A stretch of DNA of 64,000 nucleotides from Symbiodinium natans (Eukaryota; Sar; Dinophyceae; Suessiales; Symbiodiniaceae). Within the stretch, counting starts at the first letter, position 1. Every line of letters starts with the position of its first letter. The stretch lies in NCBI GenBank assembly GCA_905221605.1, contig CAJNDS010002147.1, forward strand, positions 329,141 to 393,140. The letters run 5' to 3'. Positions 53,492-62,276 of the stretch are shown here, piece after piece. Both the position numbers and the translations under genes were made by a program. Under the pieces are notes generated by a model, which did no database searches, was not told where the DNA came from, and was given only the letters and a program-made list of their open reading frames with translations.

Positions 53492-56455
53492 CTAAAGTGC
53501 CTTTTGCTTTGCAAACACCTGTCCACTCATCAACTTGGTCAACAGGTCAGCGATCATATACTCACCGCGAAGATGCGCTATCACCATATAACCACGGTCC
53601 ACCAGAGACCTGACACCGGCTGCTCGAATTCTCAGGTGTCTTGTCCTCCAGCTTCCAGCAGGATATTGAATGATCGAGCACGTTGAAACCGAATCTGTAT
53701 ACAGCACTTTTTGCAGCGATTCTTCACCTGTTCCAACCAAAGCGGCAATTATAGGGGTGCACGACTGAATCATCGTTGCTCCCTCTATGGACGCATGTAA
53801 TTCAGCTTCAGCTGTACTTAAAGCCACCGTTGATTGTCTCTGTGTTGCCCACATCACTGGACAGTCACCCCACACCACCACCGCTCCTGAGTGGCTCTTT
53901 TCATTTTCACCTGCTGCAAAGCTGGCATCCGCGTAGGACTCCACCACCTTGACGCCTCGTCCATAACGCAACACCTCATTCCTTTCTTTTTCGCATGTTG
54001 CGATTGCTCCGAACGTCAGGCCTAACGTTGGAGTTGCAGCAAGGTATCGAAAAACCTCCTCAGCCTTTTTAACCACAAATCGCGGCCTTCGGGATGTCCA
54101 CAAAGACAACTGGCTCGTGCAGAACGCCAAATCAGGTCGAGTTTTGATTGCCACCCAGAGGAACTCCCCTACGGCACCTTGAGCCGCTCGCAAGGAAGGA
54201 ATATCCACCTCCTCTTCTTCACCTGGAGTTTCTTTCATCATTGGCAGGTTACTACCTTTTCCAGTTTCATCAATCTGATACCCTCTTCGGTTCAGCAAAT
54301 CTCTCACAAAGTCCTCCTGGTTGAGAAAGAAGCTGCCATTTCGATACCAGATTTGGACACCCAAAAACTTCAGGAATCCATCACCACAGCCTGGACCACA
54401 GAACTCGGGTTCAGAAGTTTTCCACTCCTTCCTGATCTGTTCCAAGGCCTCCCGGAGCACTGTCATAGTCCCAGCCATCAAAAAATCATCCACGTAAAGA
54501 CCCATTGTCCCTACCAACTTGCTTGCACCTTCCGGCTTTTCTTGTGCCATAATAAGGAACAGACTTGGGTCTGCATTGGACCTCTGAAAGCTCATTGCTT
54601 GTCCATCCTTTGACACCCAAGACATACCTTGAAGACGTTGGTCTCGCCACTCCACCCATGCTGCAGGACTTTCGGCCAAACCGTACAAGGCCTTTCTCAC
54701 AATCCACCGCTCCTCCTTTGTGCAAAGACCCAATTTCACCGCCGCCCTTGGGGGCTGCACCACCACCAGACGCCCTTCTCTTTGCGCCCTATTCATCGGC
54801 GCCGTCAGAAAAGCTTTGGAAATGTCTAAGCCAGCGATGATCCACACCATATATGCTGCGTGCCTCACTTGACACCTGAATGTAGTTGAATCTAAACCTG
54901 GAGCGTACAGCGAGTGACGACTGAGTGACCTCGGCCCTTCATATTCTGTAGCTGCCGTTGACGAAATGAAGTTTCCACATGCACAGATACGGGCACGTCG
55001 CCTCCCTGTCCCTTGCTTCCGGGTAAACACCACCAGACTGGGAACGTACTCAATCACCGGTGCATTAGGCTCTTCCGCCAATTCGTCCAGCTTTTCTTGA
55101 GTTGTTGGTTCCACCACCTCCAACTCTTTTACCAAAGACGTCACCTCGTCCGACAATGATTCCCTCCACTTTTCCAGCTCTTGCATGGCTTCTTGTGTAG
55201 GGATTGTTTTTGTTTGCAGGAACTCAACCTCCTCTGCTGCCTCAAGCGCGGTATTTTCTTGCACCATTTGCTGAACTTGAGCTGCTTTGACCAAAAACTT
55301 CGAGAGCTGTTCCTCAGCCCTTTTCGCTTTAACCAGCCATTCTCTAGTTTCTGATCCTTTTTCCTCATTCGACTCATTGGCCGATCCATGGAACTCGTCC
55401 AAAATGCAACATTCCTGTTCAGCAATTAGGCGCCGAATACTCAAATGCTCCTCTAGAGCCCATTGATGCGCTTCGAACACAGCGTAGTCGACTTCCTCTG
55501 CAAGGTCGTCCAGCGAGGTCTCTTTCAACGTCATTTTTAACCACTTCCTTTTTTCACCTTCTTCAGCTTGTGGTTCCGGAAGAGGAAACTTGCATTGGAG
55601 AAGATAGCACCTATCCTTGTAGCTCAAACGCTCCATAAAAACAGGTGTGTACCCTGTCAAGGATACCCTGTTCCCTTTCCAAGGCATAGGACCATGCAGC
55701 TTTCTCGGAAAGAACGACATGAAGTTCCAGTGGATATCCACCAATTTTCCAGGTAAGACTTTCTTCCCATAGGATTGCTCCACCACTTCAGCTCCTTCCT
55801 CTAAAACCTTTTCATCCTCAACCCACAGCTGACCATCTTTATAGTCACCAAAGCCACACACATAATTGCAGCAATGCTTTTCATTGTGACTATCCCTATG
55901 CAATGACACCGGAGCATTGCACGAGATCTGAAGAGCAGAAAATTTGGCTTCAGGATTGTGGTGCCTCACGAATGATGCCAAATAACGACATAGCCATGGT
56001 CTTCGATGAGTCTCTTTTGTAATACCACACACTCCGCCATGAGTATAGTGGCCCAACACCAGAGCTCGCGTACTTGTACACCAATTGTTGATACCACCTC
56101 TTCGATTCACCCTCTTTGGGTATACAATCCCTTCCAAAAGCTCCTCACAGTCCACGTAATCATACATAGACCTTTCATACATTGACTTGGCTTTTTGCTC
56201 TTCTTTTTCCAACTGTGTTCCATCCTCAGCAGTCTCACTTTTGCAGACCAAATAAGCATTTTCATGAGGAGAACAGCAAGTCGGCCAATACTCATCACCA
56301 GGAACATTGTCCTCAACATCTGCATTTTCTTCCAGCTCCCCCAGACCCTGCATGTCATCCTCGAAAATTTCTAAGGGCGGACTCTCCCCCCGCTTGCGAA
56401 GCAAGCGCAAGGAGCCCACATGACCACGCAGTGAAGAGGCCGGGCTTTTCTCCAT
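53492..56455 (-). CDS. ORF2: oxygenase-like domain, reverse transcriptase and RNase H
   Basis: 987 codons from ATG 56455 to TAG 53492. N-terminal 100 residues are acidic. Residues about 110-275 carry a 2-oxoglutarate/Fe(II)-oxygenase signature: VSLHRDSHN (HxD), GDYKDGQLWVED, KLHGPMPW (distal His) and GNRVSLTGYT (Arg). A coiled-coil-like Glu/Lys region follows. Reverse transcriptase has LDISKAFLTAP, KALYGLAESP and the catalytic LYVDD. RNase H has SYADASFA, STAEAEL and LYTDSVS, supplying D, E and D, and RHLRIR. In the Copia family RT and RNase H copy the RNA; the oxygenase-like part is an accessory of unknown role. The frame continues open upstream past the ATG into ORF1's end, so ORF2 is probably the continuation of one polyprotein. 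Confidence 0.88.
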   Translation of the reverse strand: MEKSPASSLRGHVGSLRLLRKRGESPPLEIFEDDMQGLGELEENADVEDNVPGDEYWPTCCSPHENAYLVCKSETAEDGTQLEKEEQKAKSMYERSMYDYVDCEELLEGIVYPKRVNRRGGINNWCTSTRALVLGHYTHGGVCGITKETHRRPWLCRYLASFVRHHNPEAKFSALQISCNAPVSLHRDSHNEKHCCNYVCGFGDYKDGQLWVEDEKVLEEGAEVVEQSYGKKVLPGKLVDIHWNFMSFFPRKLHGPMPWKGNRVSLTGYTPVFMERLSYKDRCYLLQCKFPLPEPQAEEGEKRKWLKMTLKETSLDDLAEEVDYAVFEAHQWALEEHLSIRRLIAEQECCILDEFHGSANESNEEKGSETREWLVKAKRAEEQLSKFLVKAAQVQQMVQENTALEAAEEVEFLQTKTIPTQEAMQELEKWRESLSDEVTSLVKELEVVEPTTQEKLDELAEEPNAPVIEYVPSLVVFTRKQGTGRRRARICACGNFISSTAATEYEGPRSLSRHSLYAPGLDSTTFRCQVRHAAYMVWIIAGLDISKAFLTAPMNRAQREGRLVVVQPPRAAVKLGLCTKEERWIVRKALYGLAESPAAWVEWRDQRLQGMSWVSKDGQAMSFQRSNADPSLFLIMAQEKPEGASKLVGTMGLYVDDFLMAGTMTVLREALEQIRKEWKTSEPEFCGPGCGDGFLKFLGVQIWYRNGSFFLNQEDFVRDLLNRRGYQIDETGKGSNLPMMKETPGEEEEVDIPSLRAAQGAVGEFLWVAIKTRPDLAFCTSQLSLWTSRRPRFVVKKAEEVFRYLAATPTLGLTFGAIATCEKERNEVLRYGRGVKVVESYADASFAAGENEKSHSGAVVVWGDCPVMWATQRQSTVALSTAEAELHASIEGATMIQSCTPIIAALVGTGEESLQKVLYTDSVSTCSIIQYPAGSWRTRHLRIRAAGVRSLVDRGYMVIAHLRGEYMIADLLTKLMSGQVFAKQKAL
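55640..55930 (-). other. 2OG-Fe(II) oxygenase-like domain within ORF2
   Basis: HRD at about 55890-55905, a Gly-rich strand typical of the double-stranded beta-helix (GQLWVED), the distal His in KLHGPMPW about 75 residues on, and the Arg of GNRVSLTGYT ten residues after that. Spacing and order match AlkB/TET/JBP-type and prolyl-hydroxylase-like oxygenases: H-x-D, H, R. All ligands are present, so it could bind iron and 2-oxoglutarate. The substrate cannot be told from sequence; DNA bases, RNA or protein are all possible. Confidence 0.65.
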
Positions 56456-59400
56456 CAACCGATGGCGAACTGGAGGATCGCGAGGCGGAGGTAAAGGAGG
56501 ACCTTCCTCATCAGCGAACCGAAGCGCCGGTTTTTTTTTTTGAGACGATGCTCTGGAGGAGAAGGCTCCTGTTCTTCTACCACCCCTTCCAGCTCCAATT
56601 CAGGCGGTTCCTTTATATTGGAAAAAATTGTAGTGCAGGGAAATAACACCAGTTCATCCGGATCTTTTGCAGTCCCTGGAGCTTCCACCCAATAACCACC
56701 AGGTAGGTCATCGCATGGACCCAAAAGAAGCGCAGGCTGCGTACGATCGACCCATTGCCGACCTTTCTTTGTTCCATCCGGACCCAGCAACTCCCACGGA
56801 CGACGTTTGACTTGAATCTGAGCACCAAAGGGAAGCAATGCTTTAGGATTTAACCCCAACTCCCTTTCAGCTTTTTGCCACCGTAACATTGACCAATGGC
56901 GAGCAGCCAGTGCCCAATACGCCGGCCCGAGTCGCGCCTCCTTTAAGAGCGACCTGACACCACGTTTGAATAAACCTACACATGCTTCAGCGCGCCCATT
57001 TGTTTGCGGGACTCCAGGATCACCAGTGGTCCTATATATCAGACGAGTTTCACAAAAGGACCGGAAGCGTGCATTGACAAACTCCCCCGCTCGATCTGAG
57101 TGGATTCTCAACACCGGATACCCATGTCTCTGCAAGCGCACCATCATTCTTTGAACTGCCGACAAAACAGTTGTTTGCTGTTTATCCACAATCGGCTCTA
57201 CCATAACGAAGTTGATCATACGGACAGGTTGGGTCAAGTGGTCCTTCAGTTCCTTCCAGGATTTTTCAGAAGCTTGAATTTTCAACACCTCTGCCTCCAG
57301 AACTGGCGCAGGTTCCACCGGTGCAGAGTCTTCCTCCTCGAAGTTAGCGACTGCATCGCCTAACCATTCTCCAACACCAGCACCTTCATCTGCCACCTGA
57401 TCTTCCACCTCATCAGCATCTTCTTCCTTTTCTGGAGGGCGACCCACATTGGGATCCAACATTGGAAATTGATACACACCAATAACAGCGTGTCGTGGCT
57501 TCTGCTGGTGAGCATCCTTTGAACACTTGTATGGACCCGCCAAGTCCAATGATAAAGTGTAGGCATCCCCATGCTTCCGCCTCAAATGGCGACGCTCTTT
57601 TCCAGCGGCAGACACACAGATTTGACAATCACGTCTGAAAGGAATATGCCCCCTTAGGCAATGGTCACGGAAAGCTCGCTCCTCAGTCGTCAACCTCCGT
57701 AACGTCCCTTCTCGTTCTTCCTTTTTTAACACCATAGCTTCCCGTTCAGCATCGCTCTCATGCAACCATTGTGCCAACCTGTGACGTATTCTTTTAACCA
57801 ATCCAAACGCCCATCGCACCCATGTAGAGGATTGTCCAATACGCTCTTCCAGGGTAGAAGCGAATGTTGCTGACCACGGAACAACCACGCGAACCTGTTC
57901 CAACGATTCCCATAGTTCCATATCAGACACCAGGAAAGTCGTAGGTTTCACCAGAGCATGTCCCAGCGCTCCTTGATCAAAATGTGCAGCGTACATTCCA
58001 TAACGCTCACAAAAGCTTTTAACCTCTGGCCAACTCCAGAAGGTAGGACTTGAGAGCCCTTCCTGAGAACCATCCACCAGATCCTCAGCACTCAAGACCG
58101 TTTTGCCGTTCTGAGAGAAATCTTTCCCTATGAGTTCAGGGTCCCCAGGGCTTTCCATGCCAAAAAAGACAGAACTCCCATTGATGACTTCAGCAGTTCC
58201 ACACCTTGAATGCACCGCCACGTCATATAGGAAAAGCATCTTCAGAAGTAAAACACCATCTTTTTGAGCTAATTCTTGATGTGGCCAAGGAAGACTCTTT
58301 AATCCCAACCGTTCAGGCCCACAGCGCCGGCGTAATACAGGTGGACCACCGTCTTCACCTCTCAACCTTGACACTGTCCTGCATGGAGGTCCTCCAACCA
58401 CAGCAACCACCTTTCCTTCAGCCGCCAGATGCAGAAGATACTTCCAGACGCTCGAATTATGTAGGTCACCGCCTTTTGTCAAATCCAGCTCCAGTACCTC
58501 CACATCCCGACTGGGAAAATGCCATTTTTGTTTTCCCGAAAATAGGTGTACCACCACCCTTTTTGCTCGTGCCAGCCGTCTCCTTTTATGACGGTTGAAA
58601 GGCAACGCCGCAATATCTCCACGTGGCAACAGCTCCATCAGCATATTTTCTGGTATATCCCCATAATACCACCGAAGAAATCTCCAGCATGCCTGGACGA
58701 ACTCCTCCTCATTCGCTGACGCTGTCCGCGCTGCGCTTTGCAACGACGTTTTTACAGCCACCTCGTTGTCCGTATTCGGACACCCTTGAACCATACGTGC
58801 CACCTTCAAAGCTTGCTTTGGTGAGCACCAATCCATTTCATCAATGATCTGAAGCGCCACCTCCTTTTCCAAACAAGGGCACCCATTCAGATCACGAACG
58901 CGAAGTTCCCCCAGAACAGGATGTGAGGCTGTGCACTTGCCACCACGCCACTGAACTCTGAGACCAACCAAGGCGCTCGCTTTGCCAATTGGCACTAGTG
59001 GATCTACCATTTCAGGAGTTACCAGGGTCCCACCTGGGGTAATACACATCTCCCGAGATCCAACAGCTAAAGACACCAACACCTTTTGCTGCGGAAGCTG
59101 TTCACCAGGACGAAGTGATCTGAGAGGATGTGATGCTCCCGAGTCCAACATGCCCATTCCCGAACACTCATTGGTGTCAGAAACCCTGGCCACATGTAGA
59201 ACGCATACTCCTCGGCCTTCTCCCTGCTTCGGCAACAACGTGGCATCAGACGAACCGACTCCACAGTCCGCCCTTCCATTCCTCCATTGAGAATGGGACC
59301 AAGACGCACGCTGCCTTTCAGCATGCAAAACCATTTTTTTAGCTGTTTTGTAATCCATAACCAAACAGCCATGTTCAAACCACAAGAGCTGGTCCAGCGA

Positions 59401-62214
59401 AGATTTTGCACCCACGTGACACGTTCCATTGATCACAGTGAGGTTCGCCCCAAACTCCAAAATCAACCAGAGAGGGATAATCAGGGGCCCATTGTCTTCC
59501 CTAATCAACGTCCCTTTCTCTGTAATCCTCATTGTCACACCACCCAGCGCGCTTTGCACCATAACAGTAGTGTCTGGTAAACATTCCCATGGAAAAAGCG
59601 TCCGCACAAGATGCGTAGCAGCTGTATCCACCAACGCCACTCTCCCTTCCTGCTGAAGCAGCCCAGAGCCACATAACATTCGAATACTGGGATCCCCGCT
59701 TGATGCCGACTGTTCTGATGACAGCTTCATAGATTTCAGCACTTCTAACGCTTCAACAAGGACCTGATTGGCCGTTGATGGCGATGAGGGACTTGCAGAA
59801 CCTTTATCCAATCCCGCATTAGCCGTCTCATCTCCCCCTTCAGCTACCTCTGCCTTTTTGGCATTTCCCCATTTCGCACCTTTGCCGCCCTTTCCCCCTT
59901 TGGGAGAATTCCCTTTAGATCTACTCCTCTCAGGATTTGAGTCCACATTGGAACTTGCACCATCCTTATATGGACATTGCGGCTGCAGATGGCCAACGGC
60001 CCCACACTCAAAACATCTTCCTCGCTCAAGGGAGTCTTTGTCATGGCGAAATTTGCAGCGGGATCCGAACTTGCAACCTGCATCGGTCTTCCCATATATC
60101 CAACAGAAAGGACGTTCACCATCTCCGCTGTACCTTTTTCCTTTCCCTTTGCCTTTGTCACCCTCCTCTGTCTCGTCACCAGTTCCCTTTTGGGCCTTGT
60201 TTAACCTGGCCCTTTTCTTGGCGTCCGAGTCCTGCTTCACCTCTTGTTCACCAGCACTATGCAATAGCAGTTCAAACTCTGCCTGTAACATTTCAGCTAG
60301 TTTTGTCGCAGTTTCAGAGGTCGGCGAGTAGTCCACCCCCAATTTCTCCCGAAAGGATGCCACTCTGAAATGAACCGTAGGGTGTTTCGCCAGCAACGCG
60401 GATGACAAACCATCCAATCCCTTGATAAGCAAGGTAGCGTCCGGCTCGGCCGCTCTCAACTCCCTCAATCGGGAACGCCATTGCGCCCATTGACGCACTC
60501 CCTTTATGGCCTCTGAGATCGAGGTTGCTGGAGATGGTTGCACCAAGAAGTTCAACATTGTGCTGCGCTCATTTGCTCCACCTGGTTGGTAGACCGTCAG
60601 CAATTTGTAAAATATCATCACTGACCCCAACATTCGAGTGGAAACGATCTCGGTCTTCAATCTCTCCGGAATCGCCTGTAGCAGTAAAGACACCGCTCTC
60701 TGCTCCAACAAAACATGCACAGTTTGAACCACCTTGAGCCCTTCCAGCTCAGCCTTGATGCCCAACCTTTCCAGCGGAGAAACACTCAACCATTTGGCAT
60801 ACGCTTGATATGCCTTTGAGTAGACGCATTGCCACCACACTCTTCCTGTATCTGTCAGTGAAGACAACATTGGTTCGATCATTGCGATCCAATCACCCAG
60901 TGCCGTCGGATTGCTTGGTGTGTAGTCTGCCAAAGTTGGAAGGCTCATCACATGCTTCCCGAGAGCCTCCGGACGTTCGGTTCCAGAACTATCACCAGTG
61001 ATTGGCATACCACGTGGCACCACTGCTCCAGGAGGTAAACTGACCCTACCACCAGGCCCTTGAGGTAGTCCATGTCCTATACCGGGCGTAACAGCTGTGA
61101 GCGGAACCTTTTCTAATTCCAACTTCCCAGCGACCATTTTCCACCGATACGGAACATCATCCACCATTGTATATCCACCCGATCCTGCTGAGTTCTCTTG
61201 CGTTGCAGTTTCCCGAGCTGAAACAAAACCGGGCTGGTTCCCCACAGGTGCGGCAGAACCATCAACACCTGACGGCACGGAAGTAATCGGAACATGTGTT
61301 AAACCAGGTGGTCCACTTGCATATCCACCACTTGCAGGACCTCCCGTGGGGTAATTTAATGGAGGCAATCTGGAGGGTTTCTTCCCTTCAGCTACATGCA
61401 TCATTGGCACTTCTTTTTCATCCTCCACTTGAACATCCCCCTTTCTGGACCCAGGCAAGGATTGAAGATCACAACCCTTTGGCAGGTCGTAGCCCTCAAT
61501 AGGCAGCCATGTCCCATCAGGCAACACAGTCCAAAAACCTCCCATACCATCCGTGTAGAAAACTTGTCCTGGCAGGTACTGCTTCTCTGGAGTCATTCCT
61601 AGAGGATATGCCGTGTTTGCGTCCACCACTCCAGAGCTCCGTGCCCTTGAAGCTGACCCAGATGCAGCAGAGGTATAGCTTTTCTCCTCCACCCGATGCA
61701 ACCTGTTCCCCAGCTCCTTTGTTTGCACAAGCAACTCTTTCAGCGCACGCTTTACCACCGCCATATCTTCAGTTTGCTCTTCACCACTAACATCAGGAAT
61801 GAGCTCTTCGTCGGCTTGCACTCCACCAATAGTACCTCGTTCCATTTGGCCCATCAAGCCTGACGATGGTCTCTCAACAGGTGCAGGTTCCTGACCCAAA
61901 AGATCTTGCAGCGAAGGCGGCCTCCTCGTACCTTCACCATTTCTATCCCCTCCGCTCGCGGGAAGACTTGCCGGCCTTGATTGCCTAAGTCTCATTTCTT
62001 CTTGAGCCCGCTCGCTCCAGAAAGGATTTGCTGCTTGAACCGGAACCACTTCGTTTTCCACCTGAGGCGTTGGTTGTATCATTGCAACCTCCCTACCATC
62101 TGTCAGCGCTTGTACCATTTGTTGTCGATCTTCACCCCCATCACCACGATTTCCTTCGGCTTCATTGGCCGTTGGCGACAGTCCAGGCTCAGAGCGACGC
62201 CGCATCATGTCCAT
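56455..62214 (-). CDS. ORF1: Gag, proteases, methyltransferase-like domain, integrase
   Basis: 1919 codons. I take ATG 62214, in context GCCATGG; the open frame extends ten codons further without another ATG. Order by residue: low-complexity N-terminus; retrotransposon Gag (about 430-650); CCCH zinc finger (703-724) and CCHC knuckle CFECGAVGHLQPQC (about 733-746); a first protease-like segment VALVDTAATH (about 860); a second, GMLDSGASHPL (about 1025); the methyltransferase-like domain (about 1215-1430); integrase (about 1515-1760) with HHCC zinc residues, LDLAGP, HSDRAGEF and NGRAEA, where D and E are 35 residues apart. The frame ends TGA at 56455-56457, overlapping the ORF2 ATG by one base (TGATG). 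An A11 run at 56531-56541 precedes the end. Confidence 0.88.
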   Translation of the reverse strand: MDMMRRRSEPGLSPTANEAEGNRGDGGEDRQQMVQALTDGREVAMIQPTPQVENEVVPVQAANPFWSERAQEEMRLRQSRPASLPASGGDRNGEGTRRPPSLQDLLGQEPAPVERPSSGLMGQMERGTIGGVQADEELIPDVSGEEQTEDMAVVKRALKELLVQTKELGNRLHRVEEKSYTSAASGSASRARSSGVVDANTAYPLGMTPEKQYLPGQVFYTDGMGGFWTVLPDGTWLPIEGYDLPKGCDLQSLPGSRKGDVQVEDEKEVPMMHVAEGKKPSRLPPLNYPTGGPASGGYASGPPGLTHVPITSVPSGVDGSAAPVGNQPGFVSARETATQENSAGSGGYTMVDDVPYRWKMVAGKLELEKVPLTAVTPGIGHGLPQGPGGRVSLPPGAVVPRGMPITGDSSGTERPEALGKHVMSLPTLADYTPSNPTALGDWIAMIEPMLSSLTDTGRVWWQCVYSKAYQAYAKWLSVSPLERLGIKAELEGLKVVQTVHVLLEQRAVSLLLQAIPERLKTEIVSTRMLGSVMIFYKLLTVYQPGGANERSTMLNFLVQPSPATSISEAIKGVRQWAQWRSRLRELRAAEPDATLLIKGLDGLSSALLAKHPTVHFRVASFREKLGVDYSPTSETATKLAEMLQAEFELLLHSAGEQEVKQDSDAKKRARLNKAQKGTGDETEEGDKGKGKGKRYSGDGERPFCWIYGKTDAGCKFGSRCKFRHDKDSLERGRCFECGAVGHLQPQCPYKDGASSNVDSNPERSRSKGNSPKGGKGGKGAKWGNAKKAEVAEGGDETANAGLDKGSASPSSPSTANQVLVEALEVLKSMKLSSEQSASSGDPSIRMLCGSGLLQQEGRVALVDTAATHLVRTLFPWECLPDTTVMVQSALGGVTMRITEKGTLIREDNGPLIIPLWLILEFGANLTVINGTCHVGAKSSLDQLLWFEHGCLVMDYKTAKKMVLHAERQRASWSHSQWRNGRADCGVGSSDATLLPKQGEGRGVCVLHVARVSDTNECSGMGMLDSGASHPLRSLRPGEQLPQQKVLVSLAVGSREMCITPGGTLVTPEMVDPLVPIGKASALVGLRVQWRGGKCTASHPVLGELRVRDLNGCPCLEKEVALQIIDEMDWCSPKQALKVARMVQGCPNTDNEVAVKTSLQSAARTASANEEEFVQACWRFLRWYYGDIPENMLMELLPRGDIAALPFNRHKRRRLARAKRVVVHLFSGKQKWHFPSRDVEVLELDLTKGGDLHNSSVWKYLLHLAAEGKVVAVVGGPPCRTVSRLRGEDGGPPVLRRRCGPERLGLKSLPWPHQELAQKDGVLLLKMLFLYDVAVHSRCGTAEVINGSSVFFGMESPGDPELIGKDFSQNGKTVLSAEDLVDGSQEGLSSPTFWSWPEVKSFCERYGMYAAHFDQGALGHALVKPTTFLVSDMELWESLEQVRVVVPWSATFASTLEERIGQSSTWVRWAFGLVKRIRHRLAQWLHESDAEREAMVLKKEEREGTLRRLTTEERAFRDHCLRGHIPFRRDCQICVSAAGKERRHLRRKHGDAYTLSLDLAGPYKCSKDAHQQKPRHAVIGVYQFPMLDPNVGRPPEKEEDADEVEDQVADEGAGVGEWLGDAVANFEEEDSAPVEPAPVLEAEVLKIQASEKSWKELKDHLTQPVRMINFVMVEPIVDKQQTTVLSAVQRMMVRLQRHGYPVLRIHSDRAGEFVNARFRSFCETRLIYRTTGDPGVPQTNGRAEACVGLFKRGVRSLLKEARLGPAYWALAARHWSMLRWQKAERELGLNPKALLPFGAQIQVKRRPWELLGPDGTKKGRQWVDRTQPALLLGPCDDLPGGYWVEAPGTAKDPDELVLFPCTTIFSNIKEPPELELEGVVEEQEPSPPEHRLKKKNRRFGSLMRKVLLYLRLAILQFAIG
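56531..56541 (-). other. A11 homopolymer: frameshift site joining ORF1 to ORF2
   Basis: On the element strand eleven A's follow CATCGTCTC. In ORF1 they are read AAA AAA AAA AA(C) and the frame ends 25 codons later. The frame that becomes ORF2 is open from this run through to the ORF2 ATG, encoding a Pro/Arg-rich linker. A minus-one shift, or twelve A's instead of eleven, would fuse the ORFs. It may be a mutation, polymerase or ribosome slippage, or a homopolymer sequencing error. Confidence 0.7.
57925..58562 (-). other. DNA-methyltransferase-like domain within ORF1
   Basis: Motifs in order: VVHLFSG, like cytosine-methyltransferase motif I (about 58540-58560); VLELDLTKGGDLH, an acidic second strand; VVAVVGGPPCRTVSRLR (about 58360-58410), matching motif IV with its catalytic Pro-Cys; FGMESPGDPE (about 58140-58166), in the place of motif VI (ENV); and GHALVKPTTFLVS (about 57928-57965), in the place of motif VIII. 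The Cys is kept; motif VI is altered (ES for EN). Cytosine methyltransferases captured by dinoflagellate retrotransposons are known, but this domain is diverged enough that activity is uncertain. It lies between protease and integrase. Confidence 0.6.
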
Positions 62215-62255
62215 GGCGTTAAACAAACGAAAAATCTTTACCAATTCCGCAGGAA

Positions 62256-62276
62256 GCCTAATTTGGGCTCATAACC
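62256..62276 (-). promoter_or_regulatory. Primer-binding site complementary to the initiator-tRNA anticodon arm
   Basis: The plus strand directly inside the 5' LTR reads TTTGGGCTCATAACC. GGGCTCATAACC matches the anticodon stem-loop of eukaryotic initiator tRNA-Met (CAU anticodon), not a tRNA 3' end. Copia of Drosophila is known to prime from a half-molecule of the same tRNA cut in this loop, so a similar mechanism is likely here. Confidence 0.65.

Noticed and set aside
57925-58562. A bacterial restriction-modification system
   Set aside because: The methyltransferase-like motifs are in frame inside a retrotransposon polyprotein and no neighbouring restriction enzyme gene exists.
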